Shown: positions 33,541-44,944, numbered from the stretch's first letter. The stretch: 64,000 bases of DNA from Vandiemenella viatica (GCA_031002005.1 CM061918.1:61290531-61354530), one strand, 5' to 3'. Program-made: numbers and translations. Notes: generated by a model not told the origin, from the sequence alone.

Positions 33541-34435
33541 TGGCCTTTATCGATCTTATACATGGCAGTACGCAACCATTTAGTGTTACTGTAAGTTCCT
33601 TTCCCAGATCTTCACGACAGTATAATTTATGATACAAGTACTTATTTTTCTCTAGTTTGTACAAAATCTTTCTTGGAATTATATTGAAGTAAATGATGCA
33701 TTGAATTAGTTTTCCTGTAAATGCGTATACACCCAGCTAGTACGACTGTAGTTTTTCGTGTATTCTGTTTTTTAGTATACCATACAAATTATTAGTTATA
33801 TTTTTTTTTAAATTGTCAATTTATCTGGAAAAACCAGTTGCTTATTTGGTGATCGAAAATTGAAAACTCGTCTCAAAGCTGTCTTCTCGGTATTAAACAC
33901 ACTCCTTTCAGTAGTACCACCATTAATAGAATGATTTCAGGAAGTCTTCTTGTTACTGAATTATTTATGTGGCTTACTGTTTGCTTACATTGATTTGTCA
34001 TCAAAATGAAAGTTTGAAGCAGCAGGATTCCAGGAACTAATCAAGTTGCGAAATAAAAATGTTATGAATGCAGTAAATGTAACAGAAAGATCAAGATTCT
34101 GGTGATACGCACACAACAGTCTGGGAACACCTTAAGAAGTCTCTAAGACGAACAAGAGTTCAAGACAGAGAAGGAGAAATGAAGTGTACATAAGGGGAGG
34201 AACGATGGAGGGACAGAAGAAACTGGCAAATCTTGTGTTCCAGACAGATCCGACCAGTGAGTGCCAAATCACAAAGTAAAGATGGCGTGTTGTAACTTCA
34301 TCGTACAAGTACATCCCCCCTTTTTTTTCAAACTTTCTCATTTATATAGATTGAAACCTTATAACATTACAACATTACAAGATTAAAGTTTCATAATACA
34401 CTTTAAGTAACAGAAACATCAATATGAGTAATCTG
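33541..34435. other. Unassigned intron sequence
   Basis: No gene or repeat recognised. Confidence 0.35.
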
Positions 34436-34439
34436 GTAA

Positions 34440-35090
34440 AATGAAAGGGCTGAATATATGCGTCATCAAGATTGGTCGCGGAGAAGTAGTCCATCCAGAT
34501 ATGCTCCGAAGTGGCGTTTGTACCTCGTTGAATTTTTTAAATTCCAAAGTGTTATTTTAAGTGTGGATAAATAAACATCTAGATCCTTAGGTTTTTTTGT
34601 TAGAATATTGTACACTGCTTGTCTTAATACCCAAACCAGTGAGTTATGTTTTTCGGGTGGCATGGTCTTGATGTCTGGTCGTATTAGAATCTCGCATGTA
34701 ACCTCAGATGGAGAAATTCCTAATAGAGTTGCCGTTGCATGCTTCGTCCAATTCCAGATATGTGCAGCCTTTCCACAAGTAAAACAATGAATTAGTGTGT
34801 CAGTATTCCCACATGTATGACATCTATCTGTAGATTTTATATGGATTCGAAATAATCTCACATTTGTAGGTACAGTGTTATTGACAACTTTGTACCACAC
34901 GGCTTGAATTTCGGATGATAGAACTTTAAGAAATATATTAGACCATACATTTCGCCAATTTCAACAATGTTTTTGCGTCCTTCAGATGTCAAAGTTTCGT
35001 ATAGATCTTTATTTCTCTGGACGTTAAAGGGTTACTCGAGCGATTTTATTGTCAATAGGAAACGGTCTCGATCTTCGGTATCAGTTCATC
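34440..35090 (-). mobile_element. LINE 3' region with RT zinc-binding domain
   Basis: The minus strand encodes WYKVVNNTVPTNVRLFRIHI followed by a Cys/His knuckle (CHTCGNTDTLIHCFTCGKAA) and a C-terminal stretch with LVWVLRQAVYNI and LKNSTRYKRHFG (34466-34900). This is the reverse-transcriptase-associated zinc-binding region found at the end of several insect LINE proteins. The frame is open for 144 codons but the catalytic domain upstream is missing. It belongs to a different LINE family from the RTE and CR1-like copies here. Confidence 0.75.
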
Positions 35091-35326
35091 ACTTTCATTT
35101 GGTTACAACCAAGCATTTGTGATTACTGATTAATATAGAGTTAGTAGACAGTTTAACCTCTGTCACTCCCTCACACCTTCGGGCCTGGTATTCGAGAGGA
35201 CGTGGGTTCAAACCGCATTCGGCCATGCTGATTTCAATTTTCCATAGTTTCCCGGAGTCACTACAGGCGAATGGCCGAATTTCTTCTCGTTCCTTGCGAA
35301 TCCTCTCCAACTCTAATGACGTAGAT

Positions 35327-36436
35327 CAGTGTTTCCCACCTCTGGTCTGCAAAGATGGTTCAGATGGTCCGCAGGAAAATTATTATAAATTTAGATAATA
35401 TATTCGTACTGTATAAGACTACAAGCGAGTATAAACTATAAGCCCATACTTTTAAAAGCCACGAATATTTCAATGACCAGGCAACAACCTGGCATCTCCA
35501 GGATGAGGATGGGACAGTATTCTTAATACAATTCCCAGCACCTTCGTAGTATATAATCTTTTTCTGAGGGTCTTGTAGTTGGTGTGAGGGACCGCAATAT
35601 GTGATAGTGCTGGTAACATACCGTAAGAGGAAAGAAGTAAACAAAAATAAAAGGTGTAAGGCAGGGGTGGCCAACCCGCATGCGGCCTGACTTGAATATT
35701 TTTCTGGCCCGCGAAATTCATCACACTTTTACCAAATATATTTATTTTATAATTGCCAAAGTAGTGAAAACCAATGTGTTAAAAAAAAATACATTATTTG
35801 TGCATTAATCTTTTCAAAATTTATTTCATTTATACTTAAATATATCATTTTTAGTGTTATGTATTTCTTTAAAATGTGCGTTTAGTATCATTATTATTAT
35901 ATTGTCTATGTTTACATGTAAGAATAGTAGTAAACACAATAATAAATCATTATCTATCAACTTTTCACTCAAAAAAAATGTCAAAACTAAGTCTAAATCC
36001 AGTATGGAGATATATAATTTTATATGCGGCCCGCGGAGTTATGATGCACTTCCAAAGTGGCCCGCAAGATCATTCGGGTTGGCCATCCCTGGTGTAAGGT
36101 TTAGTGTCTTTTATTTTATTTTGTGCATTTAGGTCGGTGGTACAGTGTTGCATTCAGCCTACAGTAACATTATTATTCATTTCGTTACTTAATATCAAGA
36201 GTCCGCTCAATAAATAATTAACATTCAATAGTTCAGTTCCGGAACTGTGTTTCCATAGCAATTCTTAACATTCTTTCAGATTTGTTAAGTTAGGCCTATA
36301 ATTGAACAATAAAACATGTCCCAGATGTTAATAAAACAAATATAGATAAAATATTATGCCCTTACATGTTAGTAGCCCGCAGCTTAATTTTCGACAATTG
36401 ACTGGTTCCCGGGTTGAAAAAGGTTTAGAAATGCTG
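35327..36436. mobile_element. hAT-like element nested in a SINE
   Basis: Left end CAGTGTTTCCCACCTCTGGT; right end, read in complement, CAGCATTTCTAAACC. Ends of this CAGNGTTTC type are hAT-like. The flanks (ACGTAGAT left, AACCAGAT right) agree only in part as an 8-bp duplication, as expected of an old insertion. There is no transposase. It contains the second hAT MITE at 35662-36091. Confidence 0.6.
35662..36091. mobile_element. hAT MITE, 430 bp, inside another hAT element
   Basis: Terminal inverted repeats CAGGGGTGGCCAACCCG and, in complement, CAGGGATGGCCAACCCG. A perfect 8-bp duplication GTGTAAGG lies at 35654-35661 and 36092-36099. The interior is AT-rich with inverted GCGGCC-type words near both ends (35686, 36027). 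No transposase. Confidence 0.93.
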
Positions 36437-36475
36437 AACCAGATGTCGACGAGGCGTAATGCCAGAAGGGAAAAA

Positions 36476-36789
36476 GTATTACGGAAATTCGTTACTCGAA
36501 TTTTTAGGCGTACATTTGCTCTACTTTGTGGTTTGTTTGATTTTATATTTTGTTGAAGCAAATGAAACGCTGTCTTTTCTTCTTCTTTTGTTCATTCTTC
36601 AATGCGCATTTCAAGGCACGAAAATAAGCCTAACAACGTCATTTTCTTCTTCTTCTCTTCGATATCGGCCATCTAATGACCACGAAAAGTAATCCCGTGC
36701 ATTCATTTCAATCCTTCTTTTCTTGACTTCCAATGGTCCTTCATCCTTTCACTTTACTGTTTCGTCCTTTCTTTCGTCCATTTCCTCTT
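36476..36789. other. Unassigned intron sequence
   Basis: Pyrimidine-rich stretch; it may be the eroded 3' end of the LINE at 36790-37690 (minus), but no match was verified. Confidence 0.3.
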
Positions 36790-37690
36790 TTCCTTCTCCT
36801 GGAAACCCTTGAAATTTTGGATCAGTCTCCTAAATGTTGCTCTATCTTGCATTAAATCTTGTTACTCCGATCTCAATCATATCTTTCTTTACTCCTTGGA
36901 TCCACTGGTTGCCCTTCTTACTCTTGTAAACATAGTTGAAAATTCTTTTTGTAAGTCTTTTGTTATCCATTCTCATTATGTGACCAAAAAAAACTGATTC
37001 TCCTCTTTCTGATCGTGTCTGACATCCTTTCAAATTCTTCTTCTTTGTATAGATCTTTATTCCTCAATTGTCTAAAATCACCATTTTTTCAATTTTTAAT
37101 GGTCCCAAAAATTTTCTCAAGATTTTCCTTTCCCTTTTCTCTGTCTCTTCTATTTCTCCAGTTTTATTAGATAACAAACCTTCTGAGGTGTACAGACCTT
37201 CTGGCTTGATTACTGTGTTGTAGTGTTTGATTTTAGTTTTCCTTTAGAGATTCTTCTTATTGTATGTATCTTTAGTCAGTTGGTATGCTAGTTCTATTTT
37301 TCTTGCTCTTGATATTTTTGCTTCCTTATCAAGCCCATTAATCTGAATTACTTCACTTAGATATATAAATTTATTGACCTTGTTAATTTTTCTATACTCT
37401 GTGTTTAGTACTGTGGGTGATTCCTTTATATTCGTCATGAATTTAGTGTTCTCAAAAGAGATCTGAAGTCTAGCTTTTCCTGCTATTTCTTTCAGAAGGT
37501 TGATTTGTTCGAGAGCGGTTTCTATTCTTCCAGAGAGGACTGCTATGTCATCAGCGAAGGCCAAAAAATTTACCCCCTTTGTGCCTCGAACCTAATCTTA
37601 TCTCATGATGAATTCCTCTTTCCTTGAGTTTCTCTTCCTATGCTCTTATTACCGTCTCCAAAACGCAATTGAAAAGAATTGGGAAAAGCC
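36790..37690 (-). mobile_element. LINE reverse-transcriptase remnant
   Basis: On the minus strand: MAFADDIAVLSGRIETALEQ (catalytic FADD near 37546-37557), KARLQISFENTKFMTNI, KFIYLSEVIQINGLDKEAKI, then in another frame GHIMRMDNKRLTKRIFNYVY and GNQWIQGVKKDMIEIGV. This is the palm, thumb and C-terminal portion of a non-LTR retrotransposon. It has several stops. Its style is related to RTE-type elements but it is not the same family as 47628-50940. Confidence 0.82.
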
Positions 37691-38689
37691 CATTTTATTG
37701 CGACCTAAATATTTTAAATTTCCTGGTCGTCTTTAATGAGTGCTATACTTTTGGTGCTCTCAGCATTGCAGACTACTTCGAGCAATATTTGAACCATACT
37801 ATGTTCTCTGCTTGTCTTTTTTTGTTATTATTATTACTTCGTTTTCCCGTAATTTAATTACATTTCCAAAGTAGGCTGGAGTAAGGCTTCGCTTCTGAGA
37901 GAGTGCTGAATGAGGTTTGCCGGCTACTCTATCTCCGAACATTGTTTGAACGGAATTTCATTTCCGCCCACGTAACGAAGTTTGTTTGCGAGCAGTACGT
38001 ATGGAGTCTCGGGAAGTAACGAAGCGTACCGCCCAATCCGGATTTTCGATACCAAAGAAGTTACCAAAGTGGCTGTTGACTGAAGGAATGTGAGCTATCA
38101 GAAATCTGCTGGAAGGAACTCCGAAGCGGTACATTAGAAGTTCAAGTCTGCGTTTTTCCCTTCTGAATATTTCTATGTTATTGTAGGCGACGACCAAGCA
38201 ATCAAGCAGCCTAATTAAATGTTATGAGTTTGCTAACTACGTACTTTTATTCATTTACGCCTAATCATCATTATAAATTAGGGTGACTGTCTCCGTTATT
38301 GCTTTTTTATTATTATTTTTTAACTCGAGTCATTATTTTCAGATGGCCGTAAAAAGTGTTGGCCAAGCAATGTATATAAAATTTGTTTGAAACTGGCCAA
38401 AGTATTAGACTTCAATAATTATCGAAAGGATACATCTTTATAAATGTAAACTGATGGGTGTCAGGCCCACGTTTTCAATGAAGCCTGGACGGATATTGAG
38501 CGAACAGTTAAAAGGTTGTGGAAGTGAAAAAGGGACCATTACTGTAGTGATATAATTGTTGTAAAGTACCGCGAGCAACAGCACAGAATGCCCTAAAACA
38601 TGTCAGACTATTCTTTACAATTAATTCAGATTTTTTAAAAATTCTCTCAGTGTCTTAATAGAGAAAATCAAAATATGTATATAAAAAAA
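37691..38689. other. Unassigned intron sequence
   Basis: No gene or repeat recognised. Confidence 0.35.
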
Positions 38690-38860
38690 ACAGAGAAACA
38701 TAAACTTATCAAAAAACAAAACTTTACTGAAAACACAACTTAGACCTCAAAATGTCAAAGACATTAGTTTATAGAAAACATCAATTTATTGACAACATAG
38801 ATTTATCAAAAATATCAATTTATCGAAAACAGCGACTTAAGTAAAGCATTAGTAGGCCTA
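38690..38860. repeat. Degenerate AT-rich minisatellite, ~17-bp unit
   Basis: Consecutive words such as CATCAATTTATTGACAA, CATAGATTTATCAAAAA, TATCAATTTATCGAAAA and CAGCGACTTAAGTAAAG follow at about 17-bp spacing, with looser copies upstream from 38690. Homopurine/A-rich on one strand. Confidence 0.6.
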
Positions 38861-41047
38861 TATCTAAAACATCAGCTTATTATTCGAAAGCTATTGATTC
38901 TCCTAAAGCTTTTTAATTTATTTCAGATAATGCTACATTCATAGATCACCAACAAAACATCCGTAACAACAATTAGCGAAACTCGTTGTCAATCTCTACC
39001 CAGTTGGAAGGTCTGACCAACTTATTATATTCAGAAATTAAAACAATTAAATAATCTTTACAGAATGTTGATAAAAAAAAATCTACACAATTACCTTATG
39101 TCTTATAGCTGTGACATCTACTCATTGAACGATTTTTCAAAACGGAAACTTAGAAAAGCTGTACGTAGGTTTAACCAAGAAAGACGTTAGGAGAGCAACG
39201 AACATCAGATGAGTTTAGGGTTGTTAATCACACTTTATAAAAAAAAAAATCATGCTTTACTTTTGAACGGCATACTTTATCATAACTATCAATTATGCCG
39301 AAATATTTTATTTCTGGTTAAATATGTACTATGGAACTAAATTCCCTTGTACGTAATTAATTTTGAATCGACTTTTTAGTGCTTATGATAAAACCAAACG
39401 GAACGCACAGTCGTGACTCGTGAAGTGATCGTTTCTTAGGGGGGGGGGGGACGAAAAAAGTCATCGATTCATGTCACAACACTCACATATATGCTTTGAC
39501 CGAATACAAAAATAATTGTTTTCTATTTACTCCTGTTCCAGTCATTTCAGCTGTTACCTAATGAATAATGACATCAAAATGACGAGGAGAAAGAAAAAGA
39601 ACTTCCTTAAATTTAATTTAAAAAAGTGTTTCATTTATTTATAAATTTAGTTTTAGGATGAGGTACAATTTATAACAGTCTCTAAGGAAATAAAAAATTA
39701 ATAGCTAGTTCCCTAACACGAAAAATACGTATTTAAGGCAATAAAAGCCTGAATTTAAAAATACCGTTTTTATTTTCCTTTATAAACACAATTATAGTTT
39801 TCTTCAAGAAAATAATTGCCAACCCTAGATAAGTTACAGAGTTCATGTACCTCTTGGAGCAAACAACCTCCTTCAAATGCCAGTGGTCCGACCATGTCGT
39901 TCACAGTAAAGCTGACACGTCGAATGGAGTTTGAGAGATCTACAGAGACCAAGACCAAACAATCAAACGTTATAGTTATCTGCCAAAGAATCCTTGAACA
40001 CCATTGTACCTCAAGAATTCCTTCATGGGCTCATGACTCTATTGGTTAATGTTGATCATTGCACAGTTACTCCGAGTGGCGATTTCTAATTTGGCCAGTT
40101 GCCAGTGGCAATACTTCGAAGGAAAAATGACGAAGATCAACGCCCGCTATGTAGAATATTTTACCATAAACCTACTGCTCTCTTATCTGATATCAAAATG
40201 AATGACCCAACTGACAAACAACTTATTTTACGATGTGCCCCTATCATACTGTCATCTTTGCAGGCACCTGCCTGCTCGTGATCCATATCAACTGTAAATA
40301 TTCGTACAAGCACTCGACACAGGACAGAAAAAAAAAAGTTTTTACAAAAATAATTTTGCGACATGATTATTCAATGAGCCATTTACCTTCATAATCAAAG
40401 AAGCAGCACTCTTCAATGTATCATGATTTACCTTAATTTGAATTTAGAAATTCACGAAAGATTCTGTCTTTTAAGGAATCACTTTGATCCCACCTATCCT
40501 CCCTTTGTCTTTAGGTTTTCCTATTTACCAACTACGTTAGTTATTAGAACGTAGGCCAATATCAAATTACAAAGATTGAACTCCGTGCTTATTTCCTATT
40601 TACTGTTAATTTGTTTTCCATATGTCTAGAAGAACCATCCAAAATAGTATTTGAGATAGTATGGATCACTGTAGTGTATACCCTACAGATCAACTTCTGT
40701 CGATTCCTCCCCTCCCCCCCATTCTTTGTAGTTGAAACACTCAGTAACGTTATCTTGGTTGATACTGCGATGAGAACTTTCACCTAAAAATATTTCTTTT
40801 CGGTAGAAGAACCAGAAGGTATGATTGGATCAAAAGTCGAAATGATTGTCAGAACCGGTGTCATGGGGTAGGCTGTTGTTAAGTAGGATGTTACCTTTCC
40901 ATAGTAATATCCCGGGGAGATGTAATTTCGGTAGATTCCCGCGGACTTCTCCAGTGTGAAAGTGTTACTGTTAGTTTGGAAGACTGTTAAGGTGTGTGTG
41001 CGTTCAGTGCAGACTGATGAATGAGAGATGAAAGAAGGGTGTGGGTG
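38861..41047. other. Unassigned intron sequence
   Basis: About 2 kb with no recognised exon, LINE or SINE. G10 tract at 39440-39449. Confidence 0.4.
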
Positions 41048-41094
41048 AGTCCCGGTACCAGCCCATTCAGGCCTACTCTTCCGAAAGACACCAT
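41048..41094 (-). repeat. Dispersed repeat C core
   Basis: In complement reads GTGTCTTTCGGAAGAGTAGG and CCTGAATGGGCTGGTACCGG, matching 18905 and 28755. Adjacent 41127-41150 (ACACGATCAACATTGTTCAA) matches the flank of the 28755 copy in inverse orientation, so the repeat is longer than the core. Confidence 0.6.
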
Positions 41095-41433
41095 AGGATT
41101 TGCCGAATTTTACGTCCACATCCGACGGACGAAACACGATCAACATTGTTCAATGCTATCACTCTATGTACTGCAGAAAAGTTTGAGGTTTAACCTAGGA
41201 CTTCTGGTGGTTAGGAATCGTGTACCACCACCCGAACGGCCAAGTCCCGATGAAGAAAATTCTACCCCCCAGGTCAAGCGCCGGAAACTATTGTGGTTCC
41301 GCATCGACCGGACCCAACGGGACGGGTCAAAATGATGAAACACTTTTGTTAATATTTGGTGGAAGGAATGTACACCGTCTTTTCCTGAGAACTTATGTCG
41401 AGTCTAACGACAGCACTTTATATATTCATTCAG

Positions 41434-41769
41434 ATCTGAACCTTCGCCCAACGAGTCTGGACCAGAGGAGGAAGTGGCACGCCGAGAGTGGAACGTCGCT
41501 TCTGAACCCTTACCTCGACTCCAAGAGGAGCTGGAACTGCCGCACAGTCATCGACACCATCATCATCAGCAGCAGCAGCGTCCCTACAAATTCGAGCGTC
41601 TCTTAGCGTTCAAGCAACGCTACCAGAGAGCAACAAAGAGAAGGAGTCCAAGAAAACAGGTCGCCGTGAACCAAGAGATACCTCCAACCCTTCAGGCGAA
41701 GGAGCAATGCCTTATGTACGTAAAGCGCCCTTGTATAAAGGGCAGAACCCTGTGTGACGTAACTAACCA
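41434..41769 (+). CDS. Candidate in-frame cassette exon of the Cys-loop receptor gene
   Basis: Acceptor TATATTCATTCAG ends at 41433 and donor GTGAGTGC begins at 41770. The 336 nt (112 codons) are open and coding-like, GC-rich against AT-rich flanks. The phase is identical at both ends: it needs two bases before its first A (supplied by CT of exon 30221-30313, giving Leu) and leaves CA for the first base of exon 45287 (giving Gln). Content: SEPSPNESGPEEEVARREWN (an NES glycosylation sequon), a HHHHQQQQ run from CAT/CAG repeats (about 41557-41579), a strongly basic stretch with KRRSPRK (possible proprotein-cleavage site), and KEQCLMYVKRPCIKGRTLC with three cysteines. If not spliced, the frame stops at 41771. 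It could instead be a 3' exon of another transcript. Confidence 0.6.
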
Positions 41770-41773
41770 GTGA

Positions 41774-42494
41774 GTGCTTACACCCGTACTAACATTTCAA
41801 AAAACTGGTTCCGACTTTACGAGGAAATCCTACATCCATTTCCAACGCAGTACAATAATCCTGCTTTATTTTTGTATTACGCTACTAACCACATTTAGTT
41901 GATATTAACCGCAAGAAGTTTTTATAGCTAACACACTCTGCTTATTAAAAGTTGTTTCGTGGCCTAAGCAGTATCTGAGAGAAGAATTAATACCGAGGTG
42001 GATCTGAGCGATGAACTGTACTTAATAAGGGATTCTGATCCATAGCTCGTGACTTTGGCTCCTACAGCCTCGTCACCTCTTAAAGAAACGCTTCACGCTT
42101 GAAGCACGTAATGATATGAAGTACTGCTCAGTGGTACCAGGTAGGCATATAGGCCGCCCAGGCCGTCAATTAATTAATGAGTTCAAGTTCAGTGACAGTC
42201 AGTTGAAGTAACAGAAGTATAAATCGACGATTCAAGACTTTGAACCGGGCCAGCGTCCGAATCGCCTGCAGTACGCTTAAACCATCCAGCTACAAGGAGC
42301 CTCAGTTTTTTGTGAGGATCTCTCTAGTTACCTTTCTGTTAACGTACGTAAACTCTTTGTGAGAGCGCTTGTATATTTACTTTCTAAAGTCAAACCTATC
42401 TCATTATTACATATAGCATAAGCTTCATCCCTCACTAGGTGTTACCTCTCTCGAGTAGCAATATTCTAGTAAGTAAATCTATTCACCCAATATC
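41774..42494. other. Unassigned intron sequence
   Basis: No exon or repeat recognised. Confidence 0.35.
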
Positions 42495-42502
42495 TTACCA
42501 CC

Positions 42503-42744
42503 CGTACCGGATTAACCACGTAGCAGGAGTTAGCAAATGCTAAGGGCCTCGCGTCTTCTGGGGGGTCTCGCGCCTTCTGGGGGGTCTCGCGCCTTCTGGG
42601 GGGCCTCGCGCCTCCCAGGGAGGCCCCACGCCTAGGAGTCTCTGTGTGGAGCCGCCTCCCTGTCACACTAGATGGGCGACGGCGAAAACCCAGGGCCTCT
42701 TTTTCACATTTGCTACGGCCCCACACTGTCTTAATCCGGCTCTG
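42503..42744. mobile_element. hAT MITE containing a 20-bp-class minisatellite
   Basis: Right end in complement CAGAGCCGGATTAAGACAGT; left end CGTACCGGATTAACCACGTA. Both arms then show GTAGCAAATG/TTAGCAAATG and (A)GGGCCTCG/GAGGCCCTGG in mirrored order. Near-duplicated flanks TTACCACC (42495-42502) and CTACCACC (42746-42753) fit an 8-bp hAT target site with one change. The interior (42543-42625) holds about four copies of GGGGGGTCTCGCGCCTTCT. A fragment with the same end (TTAATCCGGCTCTG) lies at 45663-45676. Confidence 0.75.
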
Positions 42745-42861
42745 CCTACCACCGCTCGGTGTTGTTGGGTTATACCACGGATGTCTAGCACGTGCCCTTG
42801 GACAATAGTTAAACGAATCATGAAGGCTAGATCCTATTGTTATCGTACCGCCCGTCGGTGT

Positions 42862-43060
42862 TATACTCTGTTCACTACGAACTGTCGGCTCAAGGTCATG
42901 TCCCCCCCGGCCCCGCTCCTCACTTCACTATCCCCTCTCTTCCTATCTCTCCAAACTGAACTCTGTGTCCAGGTGGGTGAGTGGTAAATTTCCCATTCGC
43001 ATGTAAGGGTAAGGACATCGGAGTGACTTTGAGGCACCTCTGTTAATTGAACGGGCTATA
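42862..43060 (+). repeat. Dispersed repeat E, copy 2
   Basis: Counterpart of 16143-16310: TATACTCTGTTCACTACGAA, TCAAGGTCATG, a C-rich tract, TGTGTCCAGGT and CACCTCTGTTAATTGAA. Confidence 0.6.
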
Positions 43061-43187
43061 GCCAAAGCGAATCCATTGGTGGCAGTCTGTCAACGTGTTT
43101 TATTTAGAATAAAAAAAGTTCGCGGTTCCGGTAACGCATTCGAATCCCGGTGGGTACAGGAATTCTTAAGATTTGTGTTTGATCATA

Positions 43188-43541
43188 AGGAGGCGTCCAT
43201 TAATGACGTGAGGTGATTTGATCGGGCCCCCCCTCCAAAATTAGGTGACATTTTGACGGAGGCCCCCCCCCCACCTACCAATCGACCTCGCAACTTTTGG
43301 AGACCTTTTTTTTCAGGTCTCATGGTCCGAAGAGCTGATATACCCCCCTATTAGGGGTCTAAGGTCGGTTTTTGGACCAAAATACCCCCCTAAAATTAGC
43401 TCTACAATTCTACAAAAATTTCAAAACCTCACGTGAGATTTCCGTTGACCCCCCTTCCCCCTTGGTGAGGTTTCGTGAGATTTCGCCGGACCCCCCCCCC
43501 CCCCATTTGACTTCACGTAATTTATGGACAACCCCTAAGAG
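43188..43541. mobile_element. MITE with GTCCAT-type inverted ends and C/G tracts
   Basis: Left end GGCGTCCATTAATGACGTGA; right end in complement GGTTGTCCATAAATTACGTG followed by AAGTCAAATGG. Both arms run into C or G homopolymers (43226-43232, 43266-43272, 43490-43503). The interior has no open frame. Ends like GTCCATAAATTACGT occur in MITEs of many animals. Target duplication is unclear, so the superfamily is left open. It separates tRNA-like sequence (43125-43145, GCATTCGAATCCCGG) from a SINE D fragment. Confidence 0.75.
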
Positions 43542-43665
43542 TTAAGTGGTTCGGATCCCACGTTAAACTGTAGGTCCCAGAGGGAAGGAACTGGCCTTCC
43601 TAGCTCTGACACAATGGCTTAGGATCCAAGCAACCTTCTGGCTGTGGACTAAGCTAGTTTACTAC
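43542..43665 (+). mobile_element. SINE family D fragment
   Basis: GGGAAGGAACTGGCCTTCCT (43581-43600) and flanking words match the body of the minus-strand SINE at 2360-2675. The tRNA-like B-box GCATTCGAATCCCGG at about 43136 could be its head, displaced by the MITE insertion. Confidence 0.5.
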
Positions 43666-44187
43666 AGTAAAGTTATGGTGGAAAGCGCTTCAAGAAATCT
43701 GATTTACTCAATTATTTACGGTCATTCTTCAATTTAGGATCTAATTATAAGAGTTAAATGCGTCCAGCAGGTTAAATGCATTTTAAAGCAGCAAGGGGAT
43801 GAGGGGGAGGTAAGGGGAGCAAGTTTTTAAGATAAAAGGCTAGTCAGCAACAAGTCACTGCAGGGGTGTCGTGTGGCTAGTAAAAACTGCATCGTCGTGT
43901 TCTGGAACCGTTAGAACAATTAAGACATGCGTTTCAAGCTTCGAAGCCCACTTTGAAGTTATGCCATTAATTATACGAGCTAACATCGAAGCAAAAATCC
44001 ACCTTTTTTCCCCTATTATTAACGGAAGCAAGACTGCTTAAATGTACTACAATACACGAACTATTTTTTCAACGAGAAATTAATAAGAAGTTGGAATAAA
44101 TATGTATATTCAGAAACATAGTTGAAAACTACAAACACACAAAAGAACAAGAAGTTAGAAATCCTGACAGGTTCAAGCTCTCACCTG
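43666..44187. other. Unassigned intron sequence
   Basis: No feature recognised. Confidence 0.3.
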
Positions 44188-44352
44188 TTTTGGAATTATA
44201 GATAACTGTTAAGCTTCAGTGAATTTATCTATATTGTTGATCAAAATTTTCTGGGAATGAATAGATATACTACGAAGATCAAGGTCTGTGAAATCGTTCT
44301 GAAAAGCAGATCTCTACTATTTTTTTCGATTATAAGTTCGTTTGGATCCCTA
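44188..44352 (+). repeat. Direct duplication, left copy
   Basis: About 165 bp highly similar to 44945-45115 in the same orientation: TTTGGAATTATA...ACTGTTAAGCTT, TTGTTGATCAAAATTTTCTG, AAGGTCTGTGAAATCGTTCT and GTTCGTTTGGATCCCT. Separated by about 590 bp that include a LINE scrap. Confidence 0.85.
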
Positions 44353-44379
44353 CTAGCATTTCTAGACAAAAACAGGACT

Positions 44380-44515
44380 TTTAAGAAAAACGCTGAAGGA
44401 ATTTAAAGTTGACATTTACACAGAGCAAAAGTTGGCGGGTACAGTAAAGGGAAAATGTGGATGTGTAGGGAAAGTACCAACGGAATTAAATAAAATTAAA
44501 TTACACATGAAACTA
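44380..44515 (+). mobile_element. LINE 3' fragment (CR1/L2-group)
   Basis: ACGCTGAAGGAATTTAAAGT, AAAATGTGGATGTGTAGGGA and the AAATAAAATTAAATTA end match the last ~130 bp of the LINE at 12735-13585. Confidence 0.7.
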
Positions 44516-44944
44516 TATGTTCTTCGCGAACCCAATAGACGATTGTGTATGGACTACGGAGTATTCAGCATATTTGGAAGCAACAGTGGGCTTAATCCAT
44601 TGGTATATTAGCGAGGCGCTAAGGTTGCCCTTTAATATGACTAAATAATCTGGATAGTGTTACTGCTCGCCTTGTGGGACTCTAAATTGTTTAGCCAGGA
44701 GAAACATGAGGTTGCTACTCACATAACTGAATTTGTTTATGAAAGATAATTCCAGCCACTTCTATGTACTGCAAAAGTAACCGTGGCTGCTGTCATGATT
44801 CAAAAAAGTAACACTTTAAATTATTTAGTAGTCATGGTGCATGACAGCCTGAATATTACCTTTATACGGAACACACCGAAAGATTTAGAAAAGCCTATCT
44901 ATTTGAACCTTGTAACAATACTATTTAATATTCTAACATGATTG

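Larger units (their letters stand above)
35160..36475 (+). mobile_element. SINE family A split by a hAT insertion
   Basis: 35160-35326 holds SINE head and body (CTGGTATTCGAGAGGACGTG, GGGTTCAAACC B box, GGCGAATGGCCGAATTTCTT, CTCTAATGAC). The missing tail, GATGTCGACGAGGCGTAATG, is found 1.1 kb away at 36442-36461. Between them sits a hAT-like element (35327-36436), so the two parts are one SINE. Confidence 0.75.
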
